Of a DNA stretch of 25,609 bases, positions 9,541-18,817 are shown piece by piece (position 1 is the stretch's first letter; the number at the start of each line of letters is the position of its first letter). A program made the position numbers and the translations under genes. Source of the DNA: CANHVK01 sp046304235 (GTDB lineage: Bacteria; Bacteroidota; Bacteroidia; Flavobacteriales_D; Crocinitomicaceae); contig JBKCEW010000174.1 of NCBI GenBank assembly GCA_046304235.1, positions 1 to 25,609 on the forward strand, read 5' to 3'. The notes beneath the pieces are model-generated. The model ran no database searches. It had not been told where the DNA came from and saw only the letters and a list, made by a program, of their open reading frames with translations.

Positions 9541-9660
9541 TTTAGAAAGTTGGAAAATAAACCAACACTTATCTTTTCAGTTACCTGATAGGAATTGGCA
9601 CCTTTCTATTTAAAGCAGGTTGCCAAGGTTTCATAGGGCCAGTCCCTCCACCTTTCTAAA
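9541..9660 (-). promoter_or_regulatory. SAM-I (S-box) riboswitch upstream of metH
   Basis: Read on the minus strand this stretch has the S-box core in order: a closing stem TTTAGAAAG (9660-9652) paired perfectly with CTTTCTAAA (9549-9541), then GGTGGAGGGACTGGCCC, ATGAAACC, GGCAACC, AAGGTGCCAATTCC and a GAAAAGATAAG-type segment. These are the conserved elements of the SAM-I aptamer, including the kink-turn and SAM-binding core. The metH start follows 17 bases later. No terminator hairpin or T-tract lies between aptamer and start codon, so control is probably at translation or mRNA level rather than by a classical intrinsic terminator. Confidence 0.96.
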
Positions 9661-9684
9661 TAAGTATATTTAAATGAACTGATG

Positions 9685-9692
9685 CAAATATA
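9685..9692 (-). promoter_or_regulatory. -7 promoter element for the riboswitch-metH transcript
   Basis: On the minus strand the bases read TATATTTG, an exact match to the Bacteroidota -7 consensus TAnnTTTG. It lies 24 bases before the aptamer, leaving room for a transcription start just upstream of it. I do not see a good TTTG/TTG -33 box at the usual distance, so the promoter is assigned on the -7 box and position only. Confidence 0.6.
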
Positions 9693-9715
9693 ACACAGAA
9701 AAAACATCTTTTAAA

Positions 9716-9745
9716 TAAAAAAGTCCGGCATTCCGGACTTTTTTA
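9716..9745 (-). terminator. Rho-independent terminator of the adhesin-porP-ompA operon
   Basis: A perfect 12-bp stem (AAAAAAGTCCGG, 9717-9728, with CCGGACTTTTTT, 9733-9744) with a 4-base loop sits just after the ompA-family stop. Because it is symmetrical it has T-runs on both strands, but only the minus-strand operon ends here. Confidence 0.9.
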
Positions 9746-9748
9746 TTT

Positions 9749-11944
9749 TTATTTATTTTTTAATTGTTTTTCTGGATCATTTGTAGGTGCCTCTTTAGGC
9801 TTTTCTTCTTTAGGGAAAACTAAAACAAATTCAGTTCTACGATTCACACTATGTAATTCTTCAGAACATTCAACACCATCTACACAATGATTTAAAGGTT
9901 TTGTTTCACCATAGTTTTTAACAACTAGTTTGTCTCTTTTCACACCATGAGACACTAAGTAATTTGCACAACTCTGACCACGCTGCTGTGATAGTTTTTT
10001 ATTATATTCATTTGAACCTCTACAATCGGTATGAGAACTAACCTCAACAGTTACGTCTCTATTTTCTTTCAAGAAAGCAACTAATGTATCTAATTCATTT
10101 TTACTTTCTTTAGTTAAGTCAAATCTATTGAATTCATACAATATGTTATCCAATCTAACTAAGGCGCCAGGACCTTGAGTTTTCTTAATTGTTAATTCTT
10201 TACGTACTTCACTTGGTCCTTCTGATGTACTAAACACTACCCTAGCAGGATTAAAGCCTATCTTGGATGCTGTTACCTCAACCTTTAAATTCTTGGGTAT
10301 GTTTGCATACATTTTACCTTCTTTATCTGTCTTGACAGTAGCAATCACTTTGTTTGTAGCTAAATCTTTGATATCAACAATAGCCTCTGGAACTTTTTGA
10401 AAATTATCACCGTCAATCACAGTAGCAAAAAATGCAACTTGTTTTTGATTCATTATAAAGTCTTTGGAAATTGTTTCTGATCTAACTGCCCCTAATGTAC
10501 TAAACACTTCTGTAAATGATTCAAGTTCTGGATGGTTAAACTCGAGTGTGTATTGTCTTTCTGGATCACCTATAAAATTAAATTTTCCTTCAGAATCAGA
10601 GTATAGAGTATCAATTATAATCCCATTTTCATCTTTCACAAAGATAGTTGCACCAGCAACAGGAGAATGATTTGGATCATTAGACACAAGAGTCCCTTCC
10701 AAGGTGATTTTTATATTTCTTAATGTGACATTGTAAATTCGATCAATAAAATCACCTCTATTACTTGAAAAATAACCAAGAGTATCTGTACTATCAACAA
10801 TCAATGAAAAATCATCTCCGTGACTGTTTAAAGGATAACCTGCATTATTTACATTCATAATATCTTTTTCTTGCAATTCTGCTTTGAAAATATCAAGACC
10901 ACCAAGACCAGGATGACCATTACTTGCGAAGTATAACTTGCCATTTCTTTCAAATGGAAACATTTCATTCCCCTGAGTATTTACTTTATCTCCAGCATTG
11001 ATCGGTGTAGACCAATCGCCATTTTCTGATTTAGTAGAATACCAAATATCAAGGCCGCCTAAACCACCCTCTCTGTTTGACGAAAACCAAATAGTTTTTC
11101 CATCTCTTGAAAGAGCTGGGTGCGCTACATACAAATTCGGATCATTGTATGGAAATGCTTCTTCTTTTTTAGTTAACTCATCAAAAATAAATATACCAAC
11201 AGTCGTAAGATTAAGTTTCTTATTTCTTTTTAAATTTTTTGTATAGTAGTAAAGTTTATTGACACTATCATAATAAGCAACCCCATCGTGTTTTTTCCCT
11301 TTTATACCTTTTACTCTACTTACCTTTTCTGTAGTTTTATCATATAAATATTGAGATAAAAATGCTGTATTTTCAATTAACCAAGGAGTTTGCATACTTT
11401 TATCCCTTGCAGATGTAAATGCAATACCTTTAGGGTGAAAAGCTGGAGAAAAATCACCTAAATTTGAATTAAAAGGGGCTAAAGAAACTGTTGCTCCTAA
11501 TGAATCATTTTTCATTTTTGTTAGAAATTCAGTTTCAAAATAATTAGTAAGTTCAATTTTTCGTTGATCAGTAGCAGAAGATACGACTTGTTTAGCGTAT
11601 ATCTCTTTAGCATCTTCAATACGATCCATATATAATAATAACTTTATAAAGCTGTAAGCGTCATCAAAATTAAATTGATCTGTTACTCCTAAGTAATCAT
11701 AAGCATCTTTGGCTTGAGTATATTGTTTTGACCGAATATTACTTTCCGCACCATGTCTAAAAACATCAGGGTAAGTAGCAGCATCTAATTTATTTTTAAA
11801 CATTAACTCGTTATAAATTAAACTCGCATCATAGAATCTACTCGAGGAAAAATACGAATCTGCTTTTGCAATTTTTCTATCTTGGGCTATAATAATTGAA
11901 CTAAAAATTACAGAAAAAATACTTAAAATTAATTTGGTTTTCAT
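9749..11944 (-). CDS. OmpA-family protein with TPR-like, PD40 and regulatory-like domains
   Basis: A 731-residue periplasmic or outer-membrane-associated protein. After a signal peptide (MKTKLILSIFSVIFSSIIIAQ) come TPR-like helices (about 22-140), then PD40/WD40-like strands (about 150-390; FHPKGIAFTSARD, LSRDGKTIWFSSNREGG and GLGGLDI repeats), then carboxypeptidase-regulatory-like beta domains (about 410-585), and a C-terminal OmpA peptidoglycan-binding domain from about residue 598. The OmpA part has the expected Asp640 (SSHTDCRG) and Arg655 (LSQQRG), which bind diaminopimelate in the family. The layout is like PorE and the many OmpA proteins that accompany porP/sprF genes in Bacteroidota. 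It is third in an operon, 27 bases after the PorP/SprF gene, and ends at a strong terminator. Probable role: anchoring the surface adhesin/PorP complex to the cell wall. Family is sure; specific partner is inferred. Confidence 0.93.
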   Translation of the reverse strand: MKTKLILSIFSVIFSSIIIAQDRKIAKADSYFSSSRFYDASLIYNELMFKNKLDAATYPDVFRHGAESNIRSKQYTQAKDAYDYLGVTDQFNFDDAYSFIKLLLYMDRIEDAKEIYAKQVVSSATDQRKIELTNYFETEFLTKMKNDSLGATVSLAPFNSNLGDFSPAFHPKGIAFTSARDKSMQTPWLIENTAFLSQYLYDKTTEKVSRVKGIKGKKHDGVAYYDSVNKLYYYTKNLKRNKKLNLTTVGIFIFDELTKKEEAFPYNDPNLYVAHPALSRDGKTIWFSSNREGGLGGLDIWYSTKSENGDWSTPINAGDKVNTQGNEMFPFERNGKLYFASNGHPGLGGLDIFKAELQEKDIMNVNNAGYPLNSHGDDFSLIVDSTDTLGYFSSNRGDFIDRIYNVTLRNIKITLEGTLVSNDPNHSPVAGATIFVKDENGIIIDTLYSDSEGKFNFIGDPERQYTLEFNHPELESFTEVFSTLGAVRSETISKDFIMNQKQVAFFATVIDGDNFQKVPEAIVDIKDLATNKVIATVKTDKEGKMYANIPKNLKVEVTASKIGFNPARVVFSTSEGPSEVRKELTIKKTQGPGALVRLDNILYEFNRFDLTKESKNELDTLVAFLKENRDVTVEVSSHTDCRGSNEYNKKLSQQRGQSCANYLVSHGVKRDKLVVKNYGETKPLNHCVDGVECSEELHSVNRRTEFVLVFPKEEKPKEAPTNDPEKQLKNK

Positions 11945-11971
11945 CTTTCTTATTTTGTGTAAAATTAAAAA

Positions 11972-12880
11972 TTAAAAGTAACGAGGTGAAGCATATACCG
12001 TTCTTCTTCCATTCATATCGTAAGTCAACATTATTTCATGAGTACCACCAAGACCTGTATTTCTTAAACCATTAAATACAAAATCATAAGCATAACCAAA
12101 CATCCATTTTTCCTGAATTTGATACGCTATATTCGCACCAGCAGATTCATTAAATCGGTACATACCTCCAATCCAAAACGATTTGTAAAAAAATACATTT
12201 GCATTTAAATCAATCGTAATTGGTGCATTCTGAACAACTTTAACCAATGTGCTTAATTTCAAATCAGTAACACTATTTAATGGTTTAACCCATCCTGCAG
12301 CTAAGAATAAATGTTTTTTTACTAAAGATGCGGTTGTACCCATAGTCCAATCAGTATTAATCATTCTTGGTATACTTAAACCTAAATATGCATTTTTAGA
12401 GTAGTAATAAACGCCAGCACCTGCATTAAAATTAATCTGACTGGCATCTACTTTAAATGGATCAGCTTCATCACCTACTAATTTTTTAAAAGAAACATTC
12501 ATTGCATCTATCCCTCCACTTAACCCAATATTGATTCTATGTTTTCTTCTAGGACCAAAAGGAATAGAATATGCTAAATCTCCAAACGCAGATGTTCTAG
12601 ATGTAGCCCCTCTAGTATCATGGCTAATATGCATTCCTGCACCCATAGAGTTTCTTGCGAAAGGAGAATGTAGTGATAAAAATTGAGTTGTTGGCGCACC
12701 ATTCAAACCTACCCATTGAGATCGATGTATTAAAGTTGCATTTAATGCTCCCCTACTTCCTGCATATGCTGGATTAAACTGAAGTGAATTAAACATATAC
12801 ATACTACTTTGCTCATCTTGTTGAGCAAAATAACTGAATGAAATTAATACCCCAAAAATTATTCCTAATCTATTTTTCAT
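11972..12880 (-). CDS. PorP/SprF-family type IX secretion outer-membrane protein
   Basis: This 302-residue protein has a signal peptide (MKNRLGIIFGVLISFSYFAQ) followed by the family's characteristic opening: an MYMFNSLQFNPAYAG segment, then RSQWVGLNGAPTTQ. The rest alternates polar and hydrophobic strands, as expected for an outer-membrane beta barrel, and ends with an aromatic residue (SPRYF). Length is normal for the family. PorP/SprF proteins work with the T9SS; SprF is required for surface delivery of the adhesin SprB, whose sorting domain is type B. Here the gene lies 18 bases after an adhesin with that same sorting domain and 27 bases before an OmpA gene, the classic arrangement. I infer that it serves export or attachment of the neighbouring adhesin; many genomes carry several such sets, so it need not be the general T9SS component. 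Confidence 0.95.
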   Translation of the reverse strand: MKNRLGIIFGVLISFSYFAQQDEQSSMYMFNSLQFNPAYAGSRGALNATLIHRSQWVGLNGAPTTQFLSLHSPFARNSMGAGMHISHDTRGATSRTSAFGDLAYSIPFGPRRKHRINIGLSGGIDAMNVSFKKLVGDEADPFKVDASQINFNAGAGVYYYSKNAYLGLSIPRMINTDWTMGTTASLVKKHLFLAAGWVKPLNSVTDLKLSTLVKVVQNAPITIDLNANVFFYKSFWIGGMYRFNESAGANIAYQIQEKWMFGYAYDFVFNGLRNTGLGGTHEIMLTYDMNGRRTVYASPRYF

Positions 12881-12898
12881 TATTTATATATCAGTATT

Positions 12899-15800
12899 TT
12901 ATTTTACAAATTCAATAAATCCAGTTTCTACAGGTTCATCATTTCCTTTATCAATCACATAATAATATGTACCAGTAGGAAGGTATTCATTATTGTATTT
13001 TCCATCCCAATCATCTGCATATGGAATTGCACTCGAGAAAACCTCATTTCCCCATCTATTAAAAATCTTCACTTGTACATTTTTATATTTTGACGCATAA
13101 TTTATTACCCATTTGTTATTGTATTTTTCATCGCCTGGTGTTATAATTTGAGGTATTGGTGAATCTGTACATTGAGGCATAGAAACTGTTACAGAATCCT
13201 TACATCCCTTAGCATCAAACATTACAATTTTAAAAGACTGTTTTTCTAAAGGCTTTGTATATTTAGCACCTGTAAAATCAAGTTTTGTTTCGTCCGTCAT
13301 TTCATACCAATTGAAAGTATAGTCCGTAGGTGCATTTATAAACTCAATTGTTCCATTTTGCTTTGTGCATATACCTTCTTTAACTGTAGGGTAAATTTTA
13401 GTAGAGTAAAAATTTACATCCACTGGAACACGATTAGCATTGATACAGTATTTTCCATCAGTCATGATTTTATATTCAGCAGCATAATAAGTTTGATCAT
13501 ATACAGGAGTTATACTTGGCAATACATCTACAGATGTTTCACTTTCAAACCATGCTACTTGAGAAGTTGAATATGGTAATAAGTTCAAGTCAGCTATTGT
13601 TTTAGAGGCTGTCTTACAAAACTTTTGATTTGTTTCTTCTAATGTTAAATTTTGATTAAACTGCATCCAAGTTAATTCTAATTTTACCATTTCTCCTTCA
13701 CATTCACCAGCTGCTTTTTTATAACTAGCCCAATACTGAACGATAGGATCCTTACTTACTGAAATTGAATTTTCAGCAATATTTGTTCCTCCTTTAGCAT
13801 AATACCAAGTCAATATTCCTTCAGGATTCGAAATATTAGATACGTTTAAATCTACAACTTTGTAATCACTAGTAGAACACAATTCAATAGGTTTTAATGA
13901 AGGTTTTGTTCCAGGATCAACGATAAGTTTTACCTCTTGTTTTTTACTATAACATCCATTAACATCTTTCACAGCTAGCCAATATGAACCTGAAGCTACT
14001 TGTATGTTTTTGGCAATTGAATTATTTAAAGAAGAAGCAGCTGCTTCATACCAATATAAAGTTCCTGTAGTAGATGGTAAAGAGCTATATTTTGCTTCTA
14101 CATCATCAAACGTTGGTTTATCTATTTCACACAAACTAGGTGTTAATATATATGGATTATTTGATAAAGTAGGTCCATTCGAAATAGCTATAGTAATAGT
14201 TAGACCATCAGACAAACAGCCATTCAAAGATTGTTTGACAAGGTACTGTTCTCCATTAGCGATCGTTTTAGTTCCTGAAAGGATATTTGAAGTTAAAACA
14301 TCGTAAAAATAATAATTTGAAACACCCTTATAAACATCTGCTAAAGTCAAACTTGCTTGATTATTTGCGCATAATTTATCTGTAGGTAGATTCGGAGTAG
14401 GAACATCAATTACATCTACTTGTACTGTTTTTTTATTGACACTTGAACAACCATCTTCAAAAGATTCAACTGAGTATGTTCCATTCTGTAATTTATCAGT
14501 AGACGATTGAGGTGTTGAACCAAAATACCATTTAATTTCTATAGTTCCAGAACTTTTAGGATTCAATTCAGCAACCGTTTTATTATCTATTTTACAAAAA
14601 GTTTGTGGACTATTAACTACAGGATCAGCAGGATTGTCTTTAATAACCACATTGACTTTAATTCTGTCTGATTTTTTTGTGAAGCATCCTTTGTCACTTT
14701 CTAAAGCTGCATAATAGTCTGTAGATGTCAATAAATCAGCTGGTGACAATTTGGTTCCACTCACATCAAACCAAATCACACCTGTACTAGGTTTAAGATT
14801 TGAAACTTTTGCATTCTCCGATTTACAAAACTTTTGAATTAAATCTACATTATCAATTACTGGTATTCCAGGTAGAGGGTTAACAGTTATTGTTGTGTCA
14901 TTTGCATCTGAAGTACATCCTGAAGTTGTTATAGTCACAGCATAAGTACCACTTGCAGTTACCGTAATTGGATTATCATTTGGATTTCCAAAAGTCACCC
15001 CGTCTTTTTTCCAATTAACAGTAGCACCAACAGGAATTACAGAAGCTTCTAACGTAATAGATTCACCATCACAAAAAGTTGTAGGTCCCGAAGCTTCAAT
15101 TTTAGATGGTGTTTTTGGTTTATCAGGGTCAGAAATTGTAACTGTTCTGGTTAATTCACACCCCCCATTATTAAAAGTAATTGTATAAGTTCCTGCTTTC
15201 AAATTGGGTATTTGATAGGTGGTAGCTGAAAGAACTGTATGCTTACCTGTTACAGTTAAATCTGAATTAGACCAAGAAATACGACCTTTTGTACTTGTTG
15301 TAACATCAATAGATCCAGTAGAACTCAAGCAAGAAGAAGTTTTATTCGCTATAACTGTAAGTGCAGTATCAGATACCACAAACTTTAATTGATTTGAAAG
15401 TGAAATCGAACAACTTCCATTTGAAATAGAGTCTAAAATAACAATCGTATCTTTAAGTAATTGACTAATTGTTAATTTATTTACTCCAGAAGGGTCAATA
15501 ACAATTGAAAGCGGAGCTATATTCCCTTTAAAATAGACTGTATTTCCTGCAGTACCCGAAAGATTATAATCGACATTACTACCTTTACAAACTGTATCTG
15601 CTAAGTTTCCTGAAAAAATGAGAGGATTAGCCGCAACATATGATAAACTAGGAGTTAAAGGTAAACTATTTACAGTAATTGTATGTTCTGCAATACAATT
15701 ATTATCATCTGTAAAAGTAATCTTAGATGTACCTGATGATTCACCTTTGATATTTATATCAGATCCAGCCGTTAATGTAACCTTAATATTTTCAGAAACC

Positions 15801-18487
15801 CAAGGTGTAACTGGATTAGGATTTGCTTTGACTGTTTTTGTATTATCTTTCCAAGCCTTTAGGGTAATGGTTGAACCAATACAAACTTTAGAAGGACCTT
15901 CAATAACAGGTTTTCCAGGTACATCATTCATCGTTAATAGATCTGAAGAGTCTGAAGTACACCCGTTATTTGTTACCACAAACTTATATTTACCTGAGGC
16001 AGCTGAAATTTTACCAGGTGCTGCTATTGAAATACCAGAAGAAGGGTTAAAAATATATGTTGCAGGTGAAGGTAAATAATTTGTTACATCAGCTGTACCA
16101 TTAGCAGTACACGTTGGCTGAATAACATTATTAAATATTGGCTTAGCTGGTTTTGAATTCACTTTAACAGTAGCTGTTTTACTAACTAAAGTAGTTGGAC
16201 AAGTACCGTTTGTTGCAGTATTCAAAGTTATCGTTTGATCTACTAATGGACTAGTAACATTAACAATAACTTTACCAGTTGCATCAATAGTTACCGGACT
16301 CGCTGGTGTTCCGGTTACTCCAGTGTATTCAATTTGATCTCCGGGTTTTCCAGTAATAGTAAATGTTGCATTTTCACCTGTACATATAGGTCCATTTCCA
16401 GAAACATCTGTGTTTGCATCACCAACAGGATTGACCTTAATTGTGAATGTTTTACCTGAAAGTGTTGTTGGACAAGAACCACTAGATGCAGTACCTAATG
16501 TTATTGTTTGATCAGTTTGAGCATTAGAGACAGTAACTGTTGCAGTGCCTGTAGCATCTAAAGTCACAGGACTTACAGGAGACCCTGTAACACCAGTGTA
16601 AGTAATTATCTCATCTTTAGTACCTGTGATGGTAAATACAGCGTTTTGACCTGCGCATATCGGTGTTAAACCTGTTACATTGGTATTTGCATTTCCATTT
16701 GGATTAACAGTAATAGTAGTTGTTGGTTCACAAACACCAGCAGTAATAACACATTTAACGGTATATGTACCAGGCTTACTATTAACCAAATCAACTTCAC
16801 CTGTTGTGGGATTAATTACCAAATCAGCAGAAGAACCTGAAAAAGTTCCAGTAGCAGAAGGATTAATTGTTGCGTTGGTTATACCTACTTGACAAAAAGA
16901 AGCTGATGGATATGAAATTGTTGGGCAAGTTGGGCAATCAACGTATGTAATTGTTATAGGAACACGTGTTTCACACCCGTCCAAACTTGAAACAACATAG
17001 TATGTTTTAGAGGCAGTTACACCCGTAATATCAAAATCTGGAGTAACTGAGCTTGATGTATCTAAAACGGTTCCCCCAGTAGCAACATCATACCAATAGA
17101 AAACACTTTCTGCAGGGCCTGTAGTAGTTAATTTAGCAGTTGTAGCAGGACAAGTAACAGTAACATTAGGTCCTGGTTTAGCGGGATTACAAATATAAAT
17201 CGTAGGGCATGCTCCACCATATACAGGACAATTAGTTGATGTTGAACCTGAACGAGTACCATTGTTACTTGAAACAGTACCTGTCACAGTAGGTGTACCA
17301 CAATCGGTTAAGGTAATTAAACCAGAAATATTATTAATAACTGTTCCACCACTACCGAATGTACAATTATTTGCTGAAAGTGTTACCGTTCTAGAAGATA
17401 CATTTTTAGTACAAATATCATTACCTAAAGAAGCTTTATTAGAAGAAAAATCACATGAAACTAAAGATACATTTACACTCTTAGCTTGAGCAGATAATCC
17501 AATTCCTCCACCTCTAGCTGAATTTATAGTATTATTTGAAAAACTACAATTTGTTAAAGTACAAAGACCTGAGGTCCCTGCAAACCAAATTCCACCTCCA
17601 TAATCTGGATCAGTAGTTATCGAAGTGTTATTAGAAATACAACAATTGTTCATATTTAAAATCCCACCCGACATATAAATACCGCCCCCCGCTCTTGCTG
17701 AATTATCTGAAATTGATGAATTATTTATTGTAACGTTTACAGTGGCATCACCTTGAATGATCATACCTCCTCCATTTGTCCCACTAAAACCACCTGATCT
17801 GTTATTATGTGATATCATCGAGTTATCAATTGTAACAGTAACATTGTGAGGAGTTCCGCCTCCCCCTTTTTTAATATCGATACCACCACCATTTGTAGCT
17901 TGGGTTTGACAAACAAAAGAAATTTTATCAAAGGAAACAGATGATTCATCACTGATAACTACAGCTGCTTCACCACTCCCCCCATTACTTTTAGCAAAAA
18001 CAATGTTTTCAAAAACAATATTATTTGCATTATTAATTGTAATAGCTTCCCCCTCATAAGAAACCGTATTAATATAACCTTGAATCAACATGTTTTTGAT
18101 GGAAATATTGTCAACGTTATAGATTCTCATGAAATATACTCCAAAAGATCCACCAGAGTTTATAATCTTTGTTTTAGATGAACCTGCACCAATTATAGTA
18201 ATGTTATTATCATTTAAAATTGTTTCACTTATTTGTTTATCATTATATGTACCAGCATCTACATAAACAATATCTCCTGCTGTAACGATATTTTGAATGA
18301 CATGCTTTAAACTTAAAAATGGAGCGGCTTTTGTACCTGCATTAGAATTATTTCCTAAACCTGTGCACCAAATATCACCAACATTTGAATTATCATTAAC
18401 ATAATAGGTCGCAGAATTACCAATAAATGTAAATAATAGAAAAAACAAAAACAATAGACCTTTATTATGAGAATTATTGCTGATCAT
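12899..18487 (-). CDS. Giant beta-helix/Ig-like adhesin with T9SS type B sorting domain
   Basis: A secreted protein of 1862 residues from the ATG at 18487, chosen because it directly precedes a good signal peptide (GLLFLFFLLFTFIGNSA); a GTG at 18541 would add 18 residues ahead of it. Residues about 22-390 form a right-handed parallel beta-helix of the pectate-lyase/polymorphic-outer-membrane type, with many NN/GGGI turns such as NSSISDNSARAGGGIYMSGG. Next come about ten Ig-like or PKD-like modules with paired cysteines, including a tandem duplication of 91 residues. The last ~80 residues are a type B C-terminal sorting domain (PQIITPGDEKYNNKW, VKIFNRWGNEVF, DDWDGKYN, LPTGTYYYVI). It heads the operon with porP/sprF and ompA and has its own promoter. 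It probably acts as a cell-surface adhesin; its ligand is unknown. Confidence 0.92.
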   Translation of the reverse strand: MISNNSHNKGLLFLFFLLFTFIGNSATYYVNDNSNVGDIWCTGLGNNSNAGTKAAPFLSLKHVIQNIVTAGDIVYVDAGTYNDKQISETILNDNNITIIGAGSSKTKIINSGGSFGVYFMRIYNVDNISIKNMLIQGYINTVSYEGEAITINNANNIVFENIVFAKSNGGSGEAAVVISDESSVSFDKISFVCQTQATNGGGIDIKKGGGGTPHNVTVTIDNSMISHNNRSGGFSGTNGGGMIIQGDATVNVTINNSSISDNSARAGGGIYMSGGILNMNNCCISNNTSITTDPDYGGGIWFAGTSGLCTLTNCSFSNNTINSARGGGIGLSAQAKSVNVSLVSCDFSSNKASLGNDICTKNVSSRTVTLSANNCTFGSGGTVINNISGLITLTDCGTPTVTGTVSSNNGTRSGSTSTNCPVYGGACPTIYICNPAKPGPNVTVTCPATTAKLTTTGPAESVFYWYDVATGGTVLDTSSSVTPDFDITGVTASKTYYVVSSLDGCETRVPITITYVDCPTCPTISYPSASFCQVGITNATINPSATGTFSGSSADLVINPTTGEVDLVNSKPGTYTVKCVITAGVCEPTTTITVNPNGNANTNVTGLTPICAGQNAVFTITGTKDEIITYTGVTGSPVSPVTLDATGTATVTVSNAQTDQTITLGTASSGSCPTTLSGKTFTIKVNPVGDANTDVSGNGPICTGENATFTITGKPGDQIEYTGVTGTPASPVTIDATGKVIVNVTSPLVDQTITLNTATNGTCPTTLVSKTATVKVNSKPAKPIFNNVIQPTCTANGTADVTNYLPSPATYIFNPSSGISIAAPGKISAASGKYKFVVTNNGCTSDSSDLLTMNDVPGKPVIEGPSKVCIGSTITLKAWKDNTKTVKANPNPVTPWVSENIKVTLTAGSDINIKGESSGTSKITFTDDNNCIAEHTITVNSLPLTPSLSYVAANPLIFSGNLADTVCKGSNVDYNLSGTAGNTVYFKGNIAPLSIVIDPSGVNKLTISQLLKDTIVILDSISNGSCSISLSNQLKFVVSDTALTVIANKTSSCLSSTGSIDVTTSTKGRISWSNSDLTVTGKHTVLSATTYQIPNLKAGTYTITFNNGGCELTRTVTISDPDKPKTPSKIEASGPTTFCDGESITLEASVIPVGATVNWKKDGVTFGNPNDNPITVTASGTYAVTITTSGCTSDANDTTITVNPLPGIPVIDNVDLIQKFCKSENAKVSNLKPSTGVIWFDVSGTKLSPADLLTSTDYYAALESDKGCFTKKSDRIKVNVVIKDNPADPVVNSPQTFCKIDNKTVAELNPKSSGTIEIKWYFGSTPQSSTDKLQNGTYSVESFEDGCSSVNKKTVQVDVIDVPTPNLPTDKLCANNQASLTLADVYKGVSNYYFYDVLTSNILSGTKTIANGEQYLVKQSLNGCLSDGLTITIAISNGPTLSNNPYILTPSLCEIDKPTFDDVEAKYSSLPSTTGTLYWYEAAASSLNNSIAKNIQVASGSYWLAVKDVNGCYSKKQEVKLIVDPGTKPSLKPIELCSTSDYKVVDLNVSNISNPEGILTWYYAKGGTNIAENSISVSKDPIVQYWASYKKAAGECEGEMVKLELTWMQFNQNLTLEETNQKFCKTASKTIADLNLLPYSTSQVAWFESETSVDVLPSITPVYDQTYYAAEYKIMTDGKYCINANRVPVDVNFYSTKIYPTVKEGICTKQNGTIEFINAPTDYTFNWYEMTDETKLDFTGAKYTKPLEKQSFKIVMFDAKGCKDSVTVSMPQCTDSPIPQIITPGDEKYNNKWVINYASKYKNVQVKIFNRWGNEVFSSAIPYADDWDGKYNNEYLPTGTYYYVIDKGNDEPVETGFIEFVK
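16151..16696 (-). repeat. Two tandem 273-bp units inside the adhesin gene
   Basis: Units 16424-16696 and 16151-16423 (in reading order) each encode a 91-residue Ig-like module. Each opens with G-N/D-A-N-T-N/D-V, followed by PIC-GxNA/ENA-FTITG, YTGVTG-P-SPVT-DATG, DQTITL and CPTTL. The two copies are far more alike than the other modules of the protein, so this is a recent-looking internal duplication. Confidence 0.85.
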
Positions 18488-18569
18488 ATTTTTAAAATTA
18501 TAGTTTTGTATTTGACGTAACAAGCATATAAAAGTTGTCACTTGTTTGTCAAAATATTAAACAAAGTTT

Positions 18570-18602
18570 CAAAAATAAGAATTTTAATACATATGAAACA
18601 AA
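18570..18602 (-). promoter_or_regulatory. Promoter of the adhesin-porP-ompA operon
   Basis: On the minus strand TTTG (18602-18599) is followed after 21 bases by TATTTTTG (18577-18570), matching the Bacteroidota TTTG / TAnnTTTG promoter. It would give an untranslated leader of roughly 75 bases before the adhesin ATG at 18487. Confidence 0.6.
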
Positions 18603-18652
18603 AAAATTAAAGACTAATTAGAAAATCAGGAGTTAAGATTTTACATAAACAT

Positions 18653-18682
18653 TTTGTATTAAAAAAAAGTTATGTATATTTG
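18653..18682 (+). promoter_or_regulatory. Promoter of tRNA-Leu
   Basis: TTTG (18653-18656) and TATATTTG (18675-18682) are 18 bases apart, an exact match to the Bacteroidota -33/-7 promoter form. The tRNA begins 37 bases after the -7 box. It is divergent from the adhesin promoter 50 bases to the left. Confidence 0.8.
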
Positions 18683-18719
18683 CACTCGTAAAACAAGCGA
18701 GTTTTATTGTGGGATGTAA

Positions 18720-18801
18720 GCGGATATGGTGAAATTGGTAGACATGCCAGACTTAGGATCTGGTGCCGCGAGGCGTGTGGGTTCGAGTCCCTCTATCCGC
18801 A
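18720..18801 (+). tRNA. tRNA-Leu (anticodon UAG)
   Basis: The 82-base sequence folds as a class II tRNA. The acceptor stem GCGGATA (18720-18726) pairs with TATCCGC (18794-18800), with A as discriminator. The anticodon stem CCAGA/TCTGG encloses loop CTTAGGA with anticodon TAG at 18754-18756. There is a long variable arm (TGCCGCGAGGCG), and the T-arm contains GTTCGAGTCC. The CCA end is not encoded. Leucine identity follows from the anticodon and long variable arm. Confidence 0.98.
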
Positions 18802-18817
18802 CTGAATTAAGTTTAAT

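Noticed and set aside
15618..16079. A 153-codon plus-strand reading frame inside the adhesin gene
   Set aside because: It is antisense to the Ig-like repeat region, whose low-complexity codons keep the opposite strand open. The translation has no domain and no promoter or start context; the same holds for the other plus-strand frames within 2027-18487.
18488..18541. Earlier GTG start for the adhesin
   Set aside because: It would place 18 polar residues before a good signal peptide; the ATG at 18487 gives a normal secreted protein and a normal leader after the promoter.
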